DNA from: RUG11551 sp045586185
GTDB lineage: Bacteria > Planctomycetota > Planctomycetia > Pirellulales > Thermoguttaceae
Assembly: GCA_045586185.1 (NCBI GenBank)
Contig: JAZMZV010000029.1
Location: 1 to 64,000 of the forward strand
Direction of reading: 5' to 3'
DNA: 64,000 nucleotides
The stretch's first letter is position 1. The number at the start of each line of letters is the position of its first letter. A program made the position numbers and the translations under genes. Under the pieces are notes generated by a model. The model saw only the letters and a program-made list of their open reading frames with translations, was not told the origin of the DNA and made no database searches. Shown here one piece after another: positions 1-8,168 of this stretch.

Positions 1-60
1 GAGTATTATAAGATAATTAATAATTATGAATTATTAACTATTGTTATAACTCCATATAAT

Positions 61-250
61 AATTATACTTACATCTAATCTATATCAATCAATCTGGAAT
101 AATCAATTATAATCTAATCTATATCAATCTTGCAAGCAGGATAAACTAATAATAAACTATTGCAAGCGGTTATAAAATAATAGTTTATAGTTTTTAATCT
201 GGAATAAAAAGAACGTCTATAATTATCAATCTGGAATAATGCAGAACGTC
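61..250. repeat. AT-rich direct-repeat region (iteron-like)
   Basis: An 18-bp direct repeat (ATCTAATCTATATCAATC) occurs at 73-90 and 112-129. A 12-bp repeat (AATCTGGAATAA) occurs at 91-102, 196-207 and 228-239. TTGCAAGC occurs twice (130-137, 160-167) and GAACGTC twice (211-217, 243-249). No gene is visible. The layout resembles iterons or an operator cluster and could be the phage replication origin or a control region, but no initiator gene lies in the window. Confidence 0.5.
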
Positions 251-654
251 AAAAATTAGCCCATAAAATAGCCCCTATTTTGGAGAGTTGAAAGAGGGGG
301 CTATAATTAAACCGTCAGGAAATAAACCGCCCCAGAATAGCCCCAGAACGGAAAACAGAACAGCAGCGAGAACAGACCAGGAAGCAAACAGACAAGCGGA
401 ACCGGAAGGGGCGATATTGACAAGCCAGAACCAAACAACGCCAGCAGCGAACGCAAGGCCGCCAAACCGGAAGCGGCAACGGATCGCCAGCAGACAAGCG
501 AGAAGCCGCCGCCGCTGAACTGGACGGAAGCGAGAAGCGGAAGCGAGAAGCGAGAAACGCCGACAGCAGCAGACGACGACAGCACCGACGACCGGAACCG
601 CCGTCAGTCAGTCAAAGCGGAAGCGGAAGCGACCAGGAAACAAGGCGAGAACGC
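251..654. other. Purine-rich low-complexity stretch, no convincing gene
   Basis: The composition changes abruptly at about 285 from AT-rich to purine-rich on the + strand, with many GAAGCG and GCGAGAAGC words. A small hairpin (AAAATAG / CTATTTT) lies at 265-281. A 76-codon TTG-started frame at 288-518 has low complexity and no spaced ribosome site, so I do not call it. The strand asymmetry may reflect an untranslated RNA or the end of a gene lost in the prophage. Confidence 0.4.
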
Positions 655-686
655 CAAAAGAAAAGCCCCTGCCAATCGGCAAGGGC
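655..686 (-). terminator. Rho-independent terminator of the early operon
   Basis: Read on the minus strand, GCCCTTGCC and GGCAGGGGC pair around a GATT loop and are followed by TTTTCTTTT. It lies 32 bp past the stop of the last minus-strand early gene (718), so it would end the early transcript. Confidence 0.6.
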
Positions 687-717
687 GAGAACGTGAACAG
701 CAGGAAGCGGGAAGCGG

Positions 718-1002
718 TTAAAATATCAACGCCTCAATAAAATCTTTTAATTGCTTGTCTTTATCGCTATCAGTCAGATAAACTAATTTGATTTTTAACA
801 GCTCTTTAAAATCGTCTTTATACTTATCGGGGATCGCGTCAAAGTCCAAACGATTGACAACCAACCAGGCGCCACGATTGCAGCAAAAATTTAATTGCCA
901 TTGCAGCGAGTTTTTACCCAATAATAAATTATTTGAAATCTCAATATAGCTATTAATCCAACCGTCAGAGCCAACCTCTCTATATAATAATACATTTAAC
1001 AT
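718..1002 (-). CDS. Hypothetical early phage protein (94 aa)
   Basis: This is the last gene of the minus-strand early operon. I chose the start at 1002 because GGAGGT lies 7 nt upstream of that ATG; a longer frame to 1044 overlaps the preceding gene and has no ribosome site. The protein is small and soluble, with hydrophobic and acidic residues and several Trp, Asp and Lys near the middle and C-terminus. I do not recognise the family. The terminator directly downstream and the ArdC-type gene directly upstream suggest an accessory role in takeover of the host, but that rests on position alone. Confidence 0.6.
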   Translation of the reverse strand: MLNVLLYREVGSDGWINSYIEISNNLLLGKNSLQWQLNFCCNRGAWLVVNRLDFDAIPDKYKDDFKELLKIKLVYLTDSDKDKQLKDFIEALIF

Positions 1003-1015
1003 TATTAAACCTCCA

Positions 1016-1960
1016 CTAGTTATTATTATCTGTATTGTCAACAACCTCTAATATCTTGTCTGCTCTTTTTTGCGCTTCTTGAATAGCGCCGGGTATTAAA
1101 TCACGCCAGCGAGCGCCGCCCCAATCTTTGATATAACGCAAGGAAGAAGGGCGATCGTTAGGGCTATACGGCAACCGCAAAGCATTACACAAAAAAAGCG
1201 CCCCAAACTCTGCAACCATCTCCTCTAAACGCCGCCCCCAGACGTCATAACCATTATTTGACTTATTGCCTACTCTCTTACAATAGCTATGGGTAAGCTC
1301 GTGTAATGCAGTAGAGCAATAAACGCCAACGCCGCCCCGCATAGCAGAAGGAGAAGGAAGAAAAATAGAATCTATATCAGGACGATAAAAAGCCGATCCG
1401 CCCCCAATCTTGACCGGAACGCCAGCGCGCTGAAGGATTGAAAACAAATCGGGGATCGCGTCTTTTAAGATTGAAAAATCTTGATTTTTAAGCGCATTTG
1501 ACCACTTTACAACCTCATCGGGAGGATTGACAAGATCAAGAGCCGAAAAAACGACCTTTGCCGAACGCTGAACGCCGTAAACCGAACGCCGGAAAGAAGC
1601 CGCTTTTATTTCCTCTGCTATATCCTCCGGCTCCATGTCGTCAAAGTTAGTAGCGTCTATTGCCATTTGTACCGCGTCTTTTTTTTGTGAAAGACACAAA
1701 ACCACGAACGCCGCCGCTTTTGAACCTTTACGCAAGCCGCCCCATTTTTGCGCTTGATTATAAGTGATGAAAAAAGGAGAATAGCCATTATCCCGAACGG
1801 TTTGGCAAGTGAGAAACAATTTATTTTTGCCTTTGTATCGCCAGCCCGTTTCAAGATTCTGAATAGGGGGCGCCTTGTAGGGATTAAACCAGCGAGCAGC
1901 AGCACCATTTTCTATTTCCTCTATAATCTTTTCTGTTAATTTGTCTTTTTTGTCAGTCAT
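1016..1960 (-). CDS. ArdC-like antirestriction protein with zinc-metallopeptidase motif
   Basis: The 314-aa protein has an N-terminal ArdC-type single-strand DNA-binding domain (about residues 1-130, with the family pattern of an early NPY motif, a GWRYKGKN-like stretch and NAQKWGG). A C-terminal peptidase-like domain carries HELTHS, an HExxH zinc motif, followed by EEMVAEFGA, which supplies the third ligand and is typical of ArdC. Known ArdC proteins of plasmids and integrative elements protect incoming DNA from restriction. The ATG at 1960 has TAGGAG upstream. Its place in the early operon fits protection of phage DNA on entry. The middle (residues 95-185) is less conserved to my eye. Confidence 0.8.
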   Translation of the reverse strand: MTDKKDKLTEKIIEEIENGAAARWFNPYKAPPIQNLETGWRYKGKNKLFLTCQTVRDNGYSPFFITYNQAQKWGGLRKGSKAAAFVVLCLSQKKDAVQMAIDATNFDDMEPEDIAEEIKAASFRRSVYGVQRSAKVVFSALDLVNPPDEVVKWSNALKNQDFSILKDAIPDLFSILQRAGVPVKIGGGSAFYRPDIDSIFLPSPSAMRGGVGVYCSTALHELTHSYCKRVGNKSNNGYDVWGRRLEEMVAEFGALFLCNALRLPYSPNDRPSSLRYIKDWGGARWRDLIPGAIQEAQKRADKILEVVDNTDNNN

Positions 1961-2047
1961 TGTTAAATACTCCTATAATATTAAAGTGTAAAAAATAGGG
2001 GCGACCGGAACAGCCGCCCCAGGAAAGCGAACAGAGAAAGCGGACGT

Positions 2048-2350
2048 TTAAATAATAGCCTCTTGCTTGTCTTGCTTGTCAGTATGCTCTAGGCGCCATA
2101 ATTCCGCTTGAATATACGCCAGAGTGCACGCCGCCTCTTGCAGTTCTGGATCGTCTTGCAGTTCCTCATCATCACTAAACCGCGCCCAAATGGGGGGAGT
2201 ATTGACCGGATAAATAATATCGGCGTCCGAGTGATTTTCAAGGATTGACGCGAGAAAGTCAGAAATATAATATTGTGTATTATCGCCATCGACCACTTGA
2301 CAAAAGACATCTTTTTTAATCAGTCTTTCCAAAATTGTTTGATAGTACAT
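2048..2350 (-). CDS. Hypothetical early phage protein (100 aa), acidic
   Basis: The start at 2350 follows CAGGAG with good spacing; a longer frame to 2404 would overlap the upstream gene. The protein begins MYYQTILERLIKKDVF, and its second half is strongly acidic (runs of Asp and Glu), as in small phage inhibitors and DNA mimics. No family is recognised. A weak hairpin (1998-2020) lies downstream, between this stop and the ArdC-like gene. An antirestriction role would fit the neighbours but is only inference. Confidence 0.55.
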   Translation of the reverse strand: MYYQTILERLIKKDVFCQVVDGDNTQYYISDFLASILENHSDADIIYPVNTPPIWARFSDDEELQDDPELQEAACTLAYIQAELWRLEHTDKQDKQEAII

Positions 2351-2366
2351 TTTATATACTCCTGTT

Positions 2367-2804
2367 TTAACTGTTAAGTTTCCAAAATGCTTCTTGACCT
2401 TCATACAGCGCTTTATAAAAAATCCTTTTCAAACGTTCGTCCGATTCAATTTCAGATTCTTTGAAGCCAAGAGCGCGCAAAGCGGGGATATAATCGCCAG
2501 AATAAAAACATTCATAATTTGACAGTTCAAAGCGGAAAGCGGAATATAAAAAATCGTCATTTTCAAAACCCGCTTTTTTCTCATTATAAAAACGTTCTGC
2601 CATCTCCATATAAGCCACTTTATCGGCTTTTCTGATGAAACAACCCGCGCCGAGTGAAATAATTTTATCTGTATCAGTAATCGGATCGAGTCCCCATTCT
2701 TCCATCATCTGATTAAAACTATCGTCAGTAAAGGCAGCGCCGAGCGGGAAGTTGTCAAATTCTTTTTGTTGACGTTCTCTAAGTTCTGGATAAAGTTCTA
2801 TCAT
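2367..2804 (-). CDS. DUF7659-like protein
   Basis: The 145-aa protein opens with YPELRERQQKEFDNFPLG, then TDDSFNQMMEEWGL, a GAGCFIRKAD segment and FRFELSNYE. These match what I remember of the DUF7659 family, small soluble proteins seen in phages and mobile elements whose function is unknown. The ribosome site is GAGGAG, 7-8 nt before the ATG. It sits between two small early genes. The family assignment is by eye from the N-terminal half; the C-terminal third is less characteristic. Confidence 0.6.
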   Translation of the reverse strand: MIELYPELRERQQKEFDNFPLGAAFTDDSFNQMMEEWGLDPITDTDKIISLGAGCFIRKADKVAYMEMAERFYNEKKAGFENDDFLYSAFRFELSNYECFYSGDYIPALRALGFKESEIESDERLKRIFYKALYEGQEAFWKLNS

Positions 2805-2850
2805 TATATTTTCTCCTCTTGTTAAACGTTGAAGCGGTTAAAAGTTCCAA

Positions 2851-3402
2851 TTAAAAAGGCGCGTCCAGGTTATACACGCCAGGCGCTGGAGCGTCCGGGG
2901 AAAGACCCGCGCCCCTTGAAATATTGCCATTATCGCCAGCAGTAGTAGGAACGCCAGCGCCGGAAAGTAACCACGACTCATAATCACTCTTGACGCGCGC
3001 CGGATCGTAATCTGACAAATCAGAAAATCCAGAATAATCGACATCTTGACCGTATGCAGATTGAGCAGACAGCGCCGCCGCCTCCTGCTCCTGCTCTTGC
3101 AACCACGACCAGGCGAACGCCCGGAACGCTTGCATATTTTTGAGTTGATAGAGCCAATTAAAAAAGCCCTTGCGACCATCGCCAGCGCCGCCCCATGCCG
3201 TTTTTGTACGTTCCGGCAAGTCTGGATAAATTTTTTTAATCCAAAGCCACAAGCAATAGACCATTTCCCCATCTACATCTTTTTTAGTGTTAGCCAAATA
3301 GCCCGATACCAATTCAGATTCAGACACGCCAGCCCTAAACATTGACAGAGCATAGCCCGCCGTTTTTCGTCCGATTGTAATTTTTTCTTTAGATTCAATC
3401 AT
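2851..3402 (-). CDS. Hypothetical early phage protein (183 aa)
   Basis: The start at 3402 follows AGAAAGGA. The N-terminal 100 residues are helical and rich in aromatics (three Trp in about 15 residues near position 50), and an acidic Gln/Glu segment follows. The C-terminal 50 residues are Gly/Pro/Ala-rich and probably disordered. A strong G/C hairpin (3426-3447) directly upstream could control its expression. No family recognised. Confidence 0.55.
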   Translation of the reverse strand: MIESKEKITIGRKTAGYALSMFRAGVSESELVSGYLANTKKDVDGEMVYCLWLWIKKIYPDLPERTKTAWGGAGDGRKGFFNWLYQLKNMQAFRAFAWSWLQEQEQEAAALSAQSAYGQDVDYSGFSDLSDYDPARVKSDYESWLLSGAGVPTTAGDNGNISRGAGLSPDAPAPGVYNLDAPF

Positions 3403-3425
3403 TTTTAATATTCCTTTCTTTCAAA

Positions 3426-3447
3426 GCCCCCGCCAGTAGGCGGGGGC
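3426..3447 (-). terminator. Perfect 9-bp intergenic hairpin (attenuator or terminator)
   Basis: GCCCCCGCC and GGCGGGGGC pair perfectly around AGTA. Read on the minus strand it lies between the stop at 3466 and the start at 3402 and is followed by only three T, so it may be a partial terminator or an RNA-processing/stability hairpin rather than a full stop. Confidence 0.5.
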
Positions 3448-3465
3448 GAACGCGAAAAATAAAAA

Positions 3466-3798
3466 CTAGTTCCAGCCGCGAGGGGTAAGCACGATATAAT
3501 TATCTGTCTCCCACACATCCCCAACCAGGTCTACACAATACGGCGCGTCATTGTTAGCGTCATAGATAAGTTCATCGACATTATCGGCAATGTAACCATC
3601 AAGAGCGACATTATCGCCAGTTTTGACCCAATCGGCGGGATTGTTAGAGGAGGGAGGGAGCCAAACCAACGCGCCATAAAATACAACCGGTTCACGCCCG
3701 CTACAATCAACGCTTGACCAATTGACAATCAGCGCCGCCCCGTTCGCCTTGTATATCCAGATACCCGATTCCTGACCAAACAATTCGCAATAACTCAT
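3466..3798 (-). CDS. Hypothetical early phage protein (110 aa)
   Basis: I chose the ATG at 3796-3798 because it follows a GGAAGGA-type site; the longer frame to 3828 would start inside the upstream hairpin. The protein begins MSYCELFGQESGIWIYK and is acidic and rich in Trp, Asp and Asn, with a compact beta-rich look. No family recognised. It and the next gene upstream share an unusual abundance of Trp, Tyr and Asp, so they may be distant relatives or bind similar targets. Confidence 0.5.
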   Translation of the reverse strand: MSYCELFGQESGIWIYKANGAALIVNWSSVDCSGREPVVFYGALVWLPPSSNNPADWVKTGDNVALDGYIADNVDELIYDANNDAPYCVDLVGDVWETDNYIVLTPRGWN

Positions 3799-3819
3799 TT
3801 TTCTTTTCTTTTTCCTTCC

Positions 3820-3837
3820 CCCTCCCATACGGGAGGG
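3820..3837 (-). promoter_or_regulatory. Perfect 7-bp hairpin ahead of early gene
   Basis: CCCTCCC and GGGAGGG pair around ATAC. It ends about 21 nt before the ATG at 3798, immediately 5' of the ribosome site. It is the second G/C hairpin of this operon in an intergenic space, which suggests a role in mRNA stability or translation. Confidence 0.4.
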
Positions 3838-3878
3838 AATAAACGTTAAACAAAAAACCTATACACGCACACCAAAAA

Positions 3879-4334
3879 CTATTTATAATAGACCGCGCAA
3901 AAATCGGCAAAAGCCGCCAACAAAGCCCGCTTAAATGCCAAAAAATCAACGTCCGAAAACGACCAGCGCACCTTTTCGCAAAGCTCCTTGCAAGTGTTTT
4001 TCACGTCGATAATATCGCCGTAATATGGATTAGACGCCAAAATCTGACCGGACGGCGGGCAAGTGTAGGACTCATAACCGCCACTATTGCCCAATTCGTC
4101 GACATAGTTATTATCCCAGCGTAACTGACAATGGCAGACGTGCAACGTTGTATTGTACGTTGTATCTGTCCAGTCATACACAGACAATTCGACATGGTAC
4201 CAATCAGCCCAAGTTTCATACAAGCAGCCCCACGCTTCGACCCTGCTATTATTTTCTGTAAGCAATTCAAAATCTTTCAGACCGCCAACGTATTCATCAA
4301 TTGTTTCAACTTTTTTTCTGCTATCAAAAATCAT
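3879..4334 (-). CDS. Hypothetical early phage protein (151 aa)
   Basis: The ATG at 4334 follows AAGGAGGT, the strongest ribosome site of the operon, predicting high expression. The protein contains six cysteines, including HVCHC near residue 68 and CKELC near residue 115, so a metal site is possible. It has many Trp, Tyr and Asp residues and an acidic N-terminal half. No transmembrane segment and no recognised family. Confidence 0.55.
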   Translation of the reverse strand: MIFDSRKKVETIDEYVGGLKDFELLTENNSRVEAWGCLYETWADWYHVELSVYDWTDTTYNTTLHVCHCQLRWDNNYVDELGNSGGYESYTCPPSGQILASNPYYGDIIDVKNTCKELCEKVRWSFSDVDFLAFKRALLAAFADFCAVYYK

Positions 4335-4353
4335 TTTTAATACCTCCTTTTTG

Positions 4354-4806
4354 CTAGCACCAAACCGCGCGCCCGTTAAAAAATCCTAAATGGAGCGATC
4401 CGAGAGAATCCGAGAGCCGCCCCGCGTCATCACAGACGGAAGCGGAAAGCACGCCCCAGCCGTCCAAATGGTAATGATAAACAACGTCAACAAAGCCGCC
4501 CGCGCCATGATTTCCATATTTTTTTAATGGGGAAGCGGAAGAAGGGATTAAGCGCTCTATAATGCTATATTCAACACTGACAAATTTTTTCTCCTTGTAA
4601 ATTGTACTGGAACGCTTGCAAATCCCAACGCTAAGACCGCGCGCGAGATAATCGGCAGCGAGTGCGCGCGCCTCTTTCAAGTTGTTTTTAACGTAAAACG
4701 ACCAAACGACCCGCCCATAATTCGTAAAATCACGCACAAGCACCCCGCAACGACCGCCAATAATAGCGCCGGATCGTTTTTTCTCCTGTTTTTTAATTGT
4801 TTCCAT
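4354..4806 (-). CDS. Hypothetical early phage protein (about 150 aa)
   Basis: ATGs at 4821 and 4806 are in frame; 4806 has a GGAG upstream and is preferred. The first codons (KKQEKK) are encoded by AACAGGAGAAAAAA, nearly identical to the leader and ribosome site of the next upstream gene, so the true start could lie further inside, for example a GTG near residue 20. The body is a mixed alpha/beta soluble protein with two Gly-rich stretches. No family recognised. Confidence 0.5.
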   Translation of the reverse strand: METIKKQEKKRSGAIIGGRCGVLVRDFTNYGRVVWSFYVKNNLKEARALAADYLARGLSVGICKRSSTIYKEKKFVSVEYSIIERLIPSSASPLKKYGNHGAGGFVDVVYHYHLDGWGVLSASVCDDAGRLSDSLGSLHLGFFNGRAVWC

Positions 4807-4823
4807 TCTGTTTTTCTCCATTG

Positions 4824-5078
4824 TTAGAGGTTATAGTTATACGGCACAAACGACAGCAGCACGCCAGCGCCGTTGACAATATCCGAGTTATCCAATGCCC
4901 AAGAGGGCTTGAGATCGCCGCCGTATTCGTACAGATAATCGCCCGCGTCCGTTGACAGTAACAGCCCGAACCCGTCCCACGCCTTGTCTGTTTTTTCCCA
5001 CTCAATCGCCAGCACGTCCAACCCGTCCACCGTCAAGTTACAATTTTCTGATCTGCTAATCTTGCCAACGCTAACCAT
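4824..5078 (-). CDS. First gene of the early operon, hypothetical (84 aa)
   Basis: The ATG at 5078 has CAGGAG at proper distance and lies about 70 nt downstream of the predicted transcription start from the promoter at 5154-5181. The small acidic protein begins MVSVGKISRSENCNL and has many Asp and Gly residues. A longer frame to 5165 would run through the promoter and is rejected. No family recognised; first position in an early operon often means an immediate-early inhibitor or regulator. Confidence 0.6.
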   Translation of the reverse strand: MVSVGKISRSENCNLTVDGLDVLAIEWEKTDKAWDGFGLLLSTDAGDYLYEYGGDLKPSWALDNSDIVNGAGVLLSFVPYNYNL

Positions 5079-5153
5079 CGTTTTTTTCTCCTGTTTTTTG
5101 TTCGTTCTGTTTTTCGTTTTTTGTCTTGCGTCCGATACGCTCAACACGTCCAA

Positions 5154-5181
5154 AGTATACCCCACTTTTCGACGTTTGCAA
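5154..5181 (-). promoter_or_regulatory. Sigma70-like promoter of the early operon
   Basis: On the minus strand TTGCAA (5176-5181) and TATACT (5154-5159) are separated by 16 bp. Downstream there is an uninterrupted series of nine minus-strand genes ending at the terminator 655-686. Confidence 0.65.
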
Positions 5182-5763
5182 GCAAAAAATTTAATTTTTC
5201 CGTTTGTTACATACCACTATATATAGGAATTTTGACCCCGATTCCGAGGGGTCCTCCTGGGGGATACCTACACGACGGCTGCGCCGGAGCGCTTTTAAAA
5301 AAGCGTGCAGAGGAGTGGATATGGGGTAATAAAACCCCTATTTTACCAAATTTTGGGCTATTTTATCGGCTTTTCTTTCCTATTTTACCGATTTTATCAA
5401 ATATTCAATAGTATTTATCAGGACTTCCTGTTAAAATGTTAAGATAAATAAGATGTTATTTTATCACTCAAAACAGTATTTAATCATTGGAATGGTAAAT
5501 GTTAAAATAGAGAGAACCTCAATATCTTGTGGTGTTGCATTTTTACACAGTGTTACATTTTTGTAACATTTGCAAATTTTGTAATATGAACGTTTGTATA
5601 CGTCATTCACTATCATTCAGAGTTGCGTGGCGAGAATAATCAATATGATTTTTAATCGTGCGCCTGCGTGCGTATGTGTACGTGCGTTATAAATAGATAC
5701 AGACGTAGCCCGTAAAGATTTCTCTCGACGGGCTGTCTGCGAAGTTGATGATAGAATCTTTCG
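5182..5763. promoter_or_regulatory. Phage control region without genes
   Basis: This AT-rich stretch holds a GACCCC / GGGGTC hairpin (5234-5253). ATTTTACC/ATTTTATC-type words repeat four times between about 5338 and 5400. An operator-like palindrome TGTTAC / GTAACA lies at 5551-5568, preceded by a related TGTTGCATTTTTACA copy. It lies between two minus-strand transcription units and probably binds phage regulators. The regulator gene is not in the window. Confidence 0.4.
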
Positions 5764-6054
5764 TTACCGCGCCAGATTTTTTGCCTTGCGCCCAGCGGTT
5801 TTGGCGTTCTCAACGGGATTATAGTCGGCGTCGATTTCCGTTGCGCCGTCCTCATACGCCTCGAACAAAAGTTTGAACATGTGTTGAATACTCCCGTTGA
5901 ACGGCGTTCCGTCAGCCAGCGTCAGTCCGCAACGCATAGCCGCCATTTTAATTCGGGCGTACTGCTGGCGCATTTCCGCGTTCAGGCGCAAATGAATCGC
6001 GGAAGGAACGGGCGCGGTTGACTGGTAATCGTTACCAAAAATCATCTTTTCCAT
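5764..6054 (-). CDS. Hypothetical protein downstream of terminase (96 aa)
   Basis: The ATG at 6054 follows AGGAG; the longer frame to 6099 overlaps the terminase. The protein begins MEKMIFGNDYQ and has a basic C-terminus (GRKAKNLAR). The central helix-rich part (MRQQYARIKMAAMRCGL) looks like a small ribbon-helix-helix or other DNA-binding fold, though I cannot assign a family. It is the last gene of the terminase transcript, so a role in packaging or its control is possible. Confidence 0.6.
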   Translation of the reverse strand: MEKMIFGNDYQSTAPVPSAIHLRLNAEMRQQYARIKMAAMRCGLTLADGTPFNGSIQHMFKLLFEAYEDGATEIDADYNPVENAKTAGRKAKNLAR

Positions 6055-6080
6055 TGTCAAGTCTCCTGAAATGTTAAACG

Positions 6081-8168
6081 TTAAAATTGACCGTACCAAT
6101 TTTCCTGCTCCGGGAAAAATTCCGGCTCTCGATGTTTACCGATGTTTCCTTGTATTTTATTGAAGGCGTCCGACGACAACAACAATTCGTTGCAATAACT
6201 CCCCATCATTGCCGCGTATGCTGTACTGTCAAGCCAGTGGTTCGCTCTTGTGCCGTTTTCCGTCTGCCATTGCAGGACGTCTCCGCGAGGCGTATGTTTT
6301 AATACTGGGCGCTCTGAACAAATGTGGGCGACGAACCGGGAATGTTCATCAACGTTTGGGCTGTCGTACATAATTAAACTCTGTTCGTTCGCTGCGTCAA
6401 CGGATAATCGCTCCTGAACCTGACCCTTCCAGTAGTCGGCGTTGGTTTCCATCAGGAACGTTCCAGCAGACGCGATCCAGCTTTTATGATAATTGTTTCC
6501 GATATACACGACAACGGACGTCGTTTTCTGCGGCTTGCGATACTGCGGCATACGAATAGATTGACCGTAACCCTTGACTGGCAGACAGTCGGCAAATCCT
6601 CTGTTTTTGCAAAACTTATAAATCGTTTCCGTTGCAAAGCCAGAGTCAATCCCGGTATACATTAAAGGCAAGTACCCGCCGCCCTGTACCGGGAACCCTT
6701 CTGTGTAATAGTTCAGGTAGTTTTCCAGAGCGTAGGAAATACTTTCCGTTGACGCCTGTTCGGTCGTGTATTTCTCTTTGTCGAGTTTCCAGTTCTGGTA
6801 GTCGATGATATACCCGCGAAGGATACGGGGATTATCTTTGACAAGTCGCTGCCAGGCGATATACGTAGCCCAACAGTGATGTATACCGATGTCAACCCCA
6901 GCAGAAACGAACAGGGTATTTGCGGGACAAACGCCGCGCCCAACTCGTTCTGACTTTCGCGCTCTCATTTCAGACGGTACAAGCGGACGCAGTTCTTCTA
7001 TTTCCGGGTCTGACGGAATCGCCCACATGAATTGACGCAATCGGCGTTCGACTGAAACAATATCCTCTGCTCTGGTTGCCAACCATTCGCGCCGCCCAAA
7101 CTCTGACGTGTTTTTCAGGAGGTTTTCAAACGCGCTCCATCGGAACCCCAGAGTTCGAGTTTTCGGCTCGTCGCCAGTAATGTTGCCGTCCTTGTCAATC
7201 TTCTGTCCCTTGTGAACAAGTTTGGAATTTTCGTACTTGTTCATTATCCGGCGTTCTTTCTCGGATATTGGGTGTTGACAAGCCGGACAGATAAACGTTG
7301 CTTTTTCCGCCGCTTCCCCTTCACTGTGCGCGGCTTGCCAACCAATTAAATGTTCGCGTTCAATGTTTACCCATTCCCCGCAATGAGGGCATTTATGATG
7401 AATAACGCTGGCAGTCCCATTTTTATATTCCGTCCAGATATGCCCTTTACTGTGCGATACAGTACACTCCATAAAGATTCTCTGGTTACTTTCAGAATAA
7501 CTGTCAGCGCGGGATTCTATCTGCGATACTGGATTCGTTTCGTCCGACGACGCTTTCAGGTCGTCCATCTTGTCGGCTTCGGTAATAACAATGATTCTGG
7601 CGGTCGCGCCGGATCTGTTGGCGTCTCCGCCCTTCCCAGACATAAACATCAATTTCGCGCCGTTCTTAAAGAATACCAAATCAACGTTCTTTCCGCCTTG
7701 CGACGCCGTACCTTTTGTTGGGAGAAGGTTACGATAAATACTGTTTTCAATCGCTGGTTTAATATCCGTCTGCCATTTCGTATACCCCATTTCTTCTGTT
7801 GGAACGCCGTAAATAACATCTTCTTTGCGCTCAAACAAATAATAATTGATTGGAATGTTTGTCGTGTGCCAGGTCTTTCCGCCCTGAACTGGTCCCGTTA
7901 CCGCGAACCGCGTCCACTTCCCGGAATCAATCGCTTCATGCAATAGGCGTCCGTACGGCAATCGGTCGTATCTAAACCGCATACCTTTATATTCGCCTGA
8001 CGGCAAAATCAATGTTTCAGCAAACTCACACATCGAACGGAGCTTCTTCTGCTCCTGTGTTTCCAGAAACATCTGATAGAGGTTTATCAACTTCTCTTTC
8101 GTCTGTTTCGGCAACTTGCGTGTAATCCGCCGATAACTCGCCAGAGTATCGCTGCATGATTGTTGCAA
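6081..8168 (-). CDS. Phage terminase large subunit, GpA family
   Basis: The 695-aa motor-nuclease packages DNA into proheads. Visible are a Walker A-like GPVQGGKT (about residue 92) and the GpA-type zinc ribbon in mid-protein: CPHC near residue 255 and CPAC near 295. A Glu/Asp-rich nuclease half follows with GVDIG and GIDSG strands. The size matches lambda gpA (641 aa) and relatives. The start is uncertain: TTG at 8168 or ATG at 8072. Either overlaps the small subunit gene, which implies coupled translation. Unlike lambda, it is transcribed away from the head genes. Confidence 0.9.
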   Translation of the reverse strand: MQQSCSDTLASYRRITRKLPKQTKEKLINLYQMFLETQEQKKLRSMCEFAETLILPSGEYKGMRFRYDRLPYGRLLHEAIDSGKWTRFAVTGPVQGGKTWHTTNIPINYYLFERKEDVIYGVPTEEMGYTKWQTDIKPAIENSIYRNLLPTKGTASQGGKNVDLVFFKNGAKLMFMSGKGGDANRSGATARIIVITEADKMDDLKASSDETNPVSQIESRADSYSESNQRIFMECTVSHSKGHIWTEYKNGTASVIHHKCPHCGEWVNIEREHLIGWQAAHSEGEAAEKATFICPACQHPISEKERRIMNKYENSKLVHKGQKIDKDGNITGDEPKTRTLGFRWSAFENLLKNTSEFGRREWLATRAEDIVSVERRLRQFMWAIPSDPEIEELRPLVPSEMRARKSERVGRGVCPANTLFVSAGVDIGIHHCWATYIAWQRLVKDNPRILRGYIIDYQNWKLDKEKYTTEQASTESISYALENYLNYYTEGFPVQGGGYLPLMYTGIDSGFATETIYKFCKNRGFADCLPVKGYGQSIRMPQYRKPQKTTSVVVYIGNNYHKSWIASAGTFLMETNADYWKGQVQERLSVDAANEQSLIMYDSPNVDEHSRFVAHICSERPVLKHTPRGDVLQWQTENGTRANHWLDSTAYAAMMGSYCNELLLSSDAFNKIQGNIGKHREPEFFPEQENWYGQF

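Noticed and set aside
73..250. attL of the prophage at the left edge
   Set aside because: No match to the 3' part of tRNA-Arg was found there.
288..518. 76-codon + strand frame in the purine-rich block
   Set aside because: TTG start without spaced ribosome site, low-complexity Arg/Asn/Gln-rich composition, and no continuation beyond the purine-rich region.
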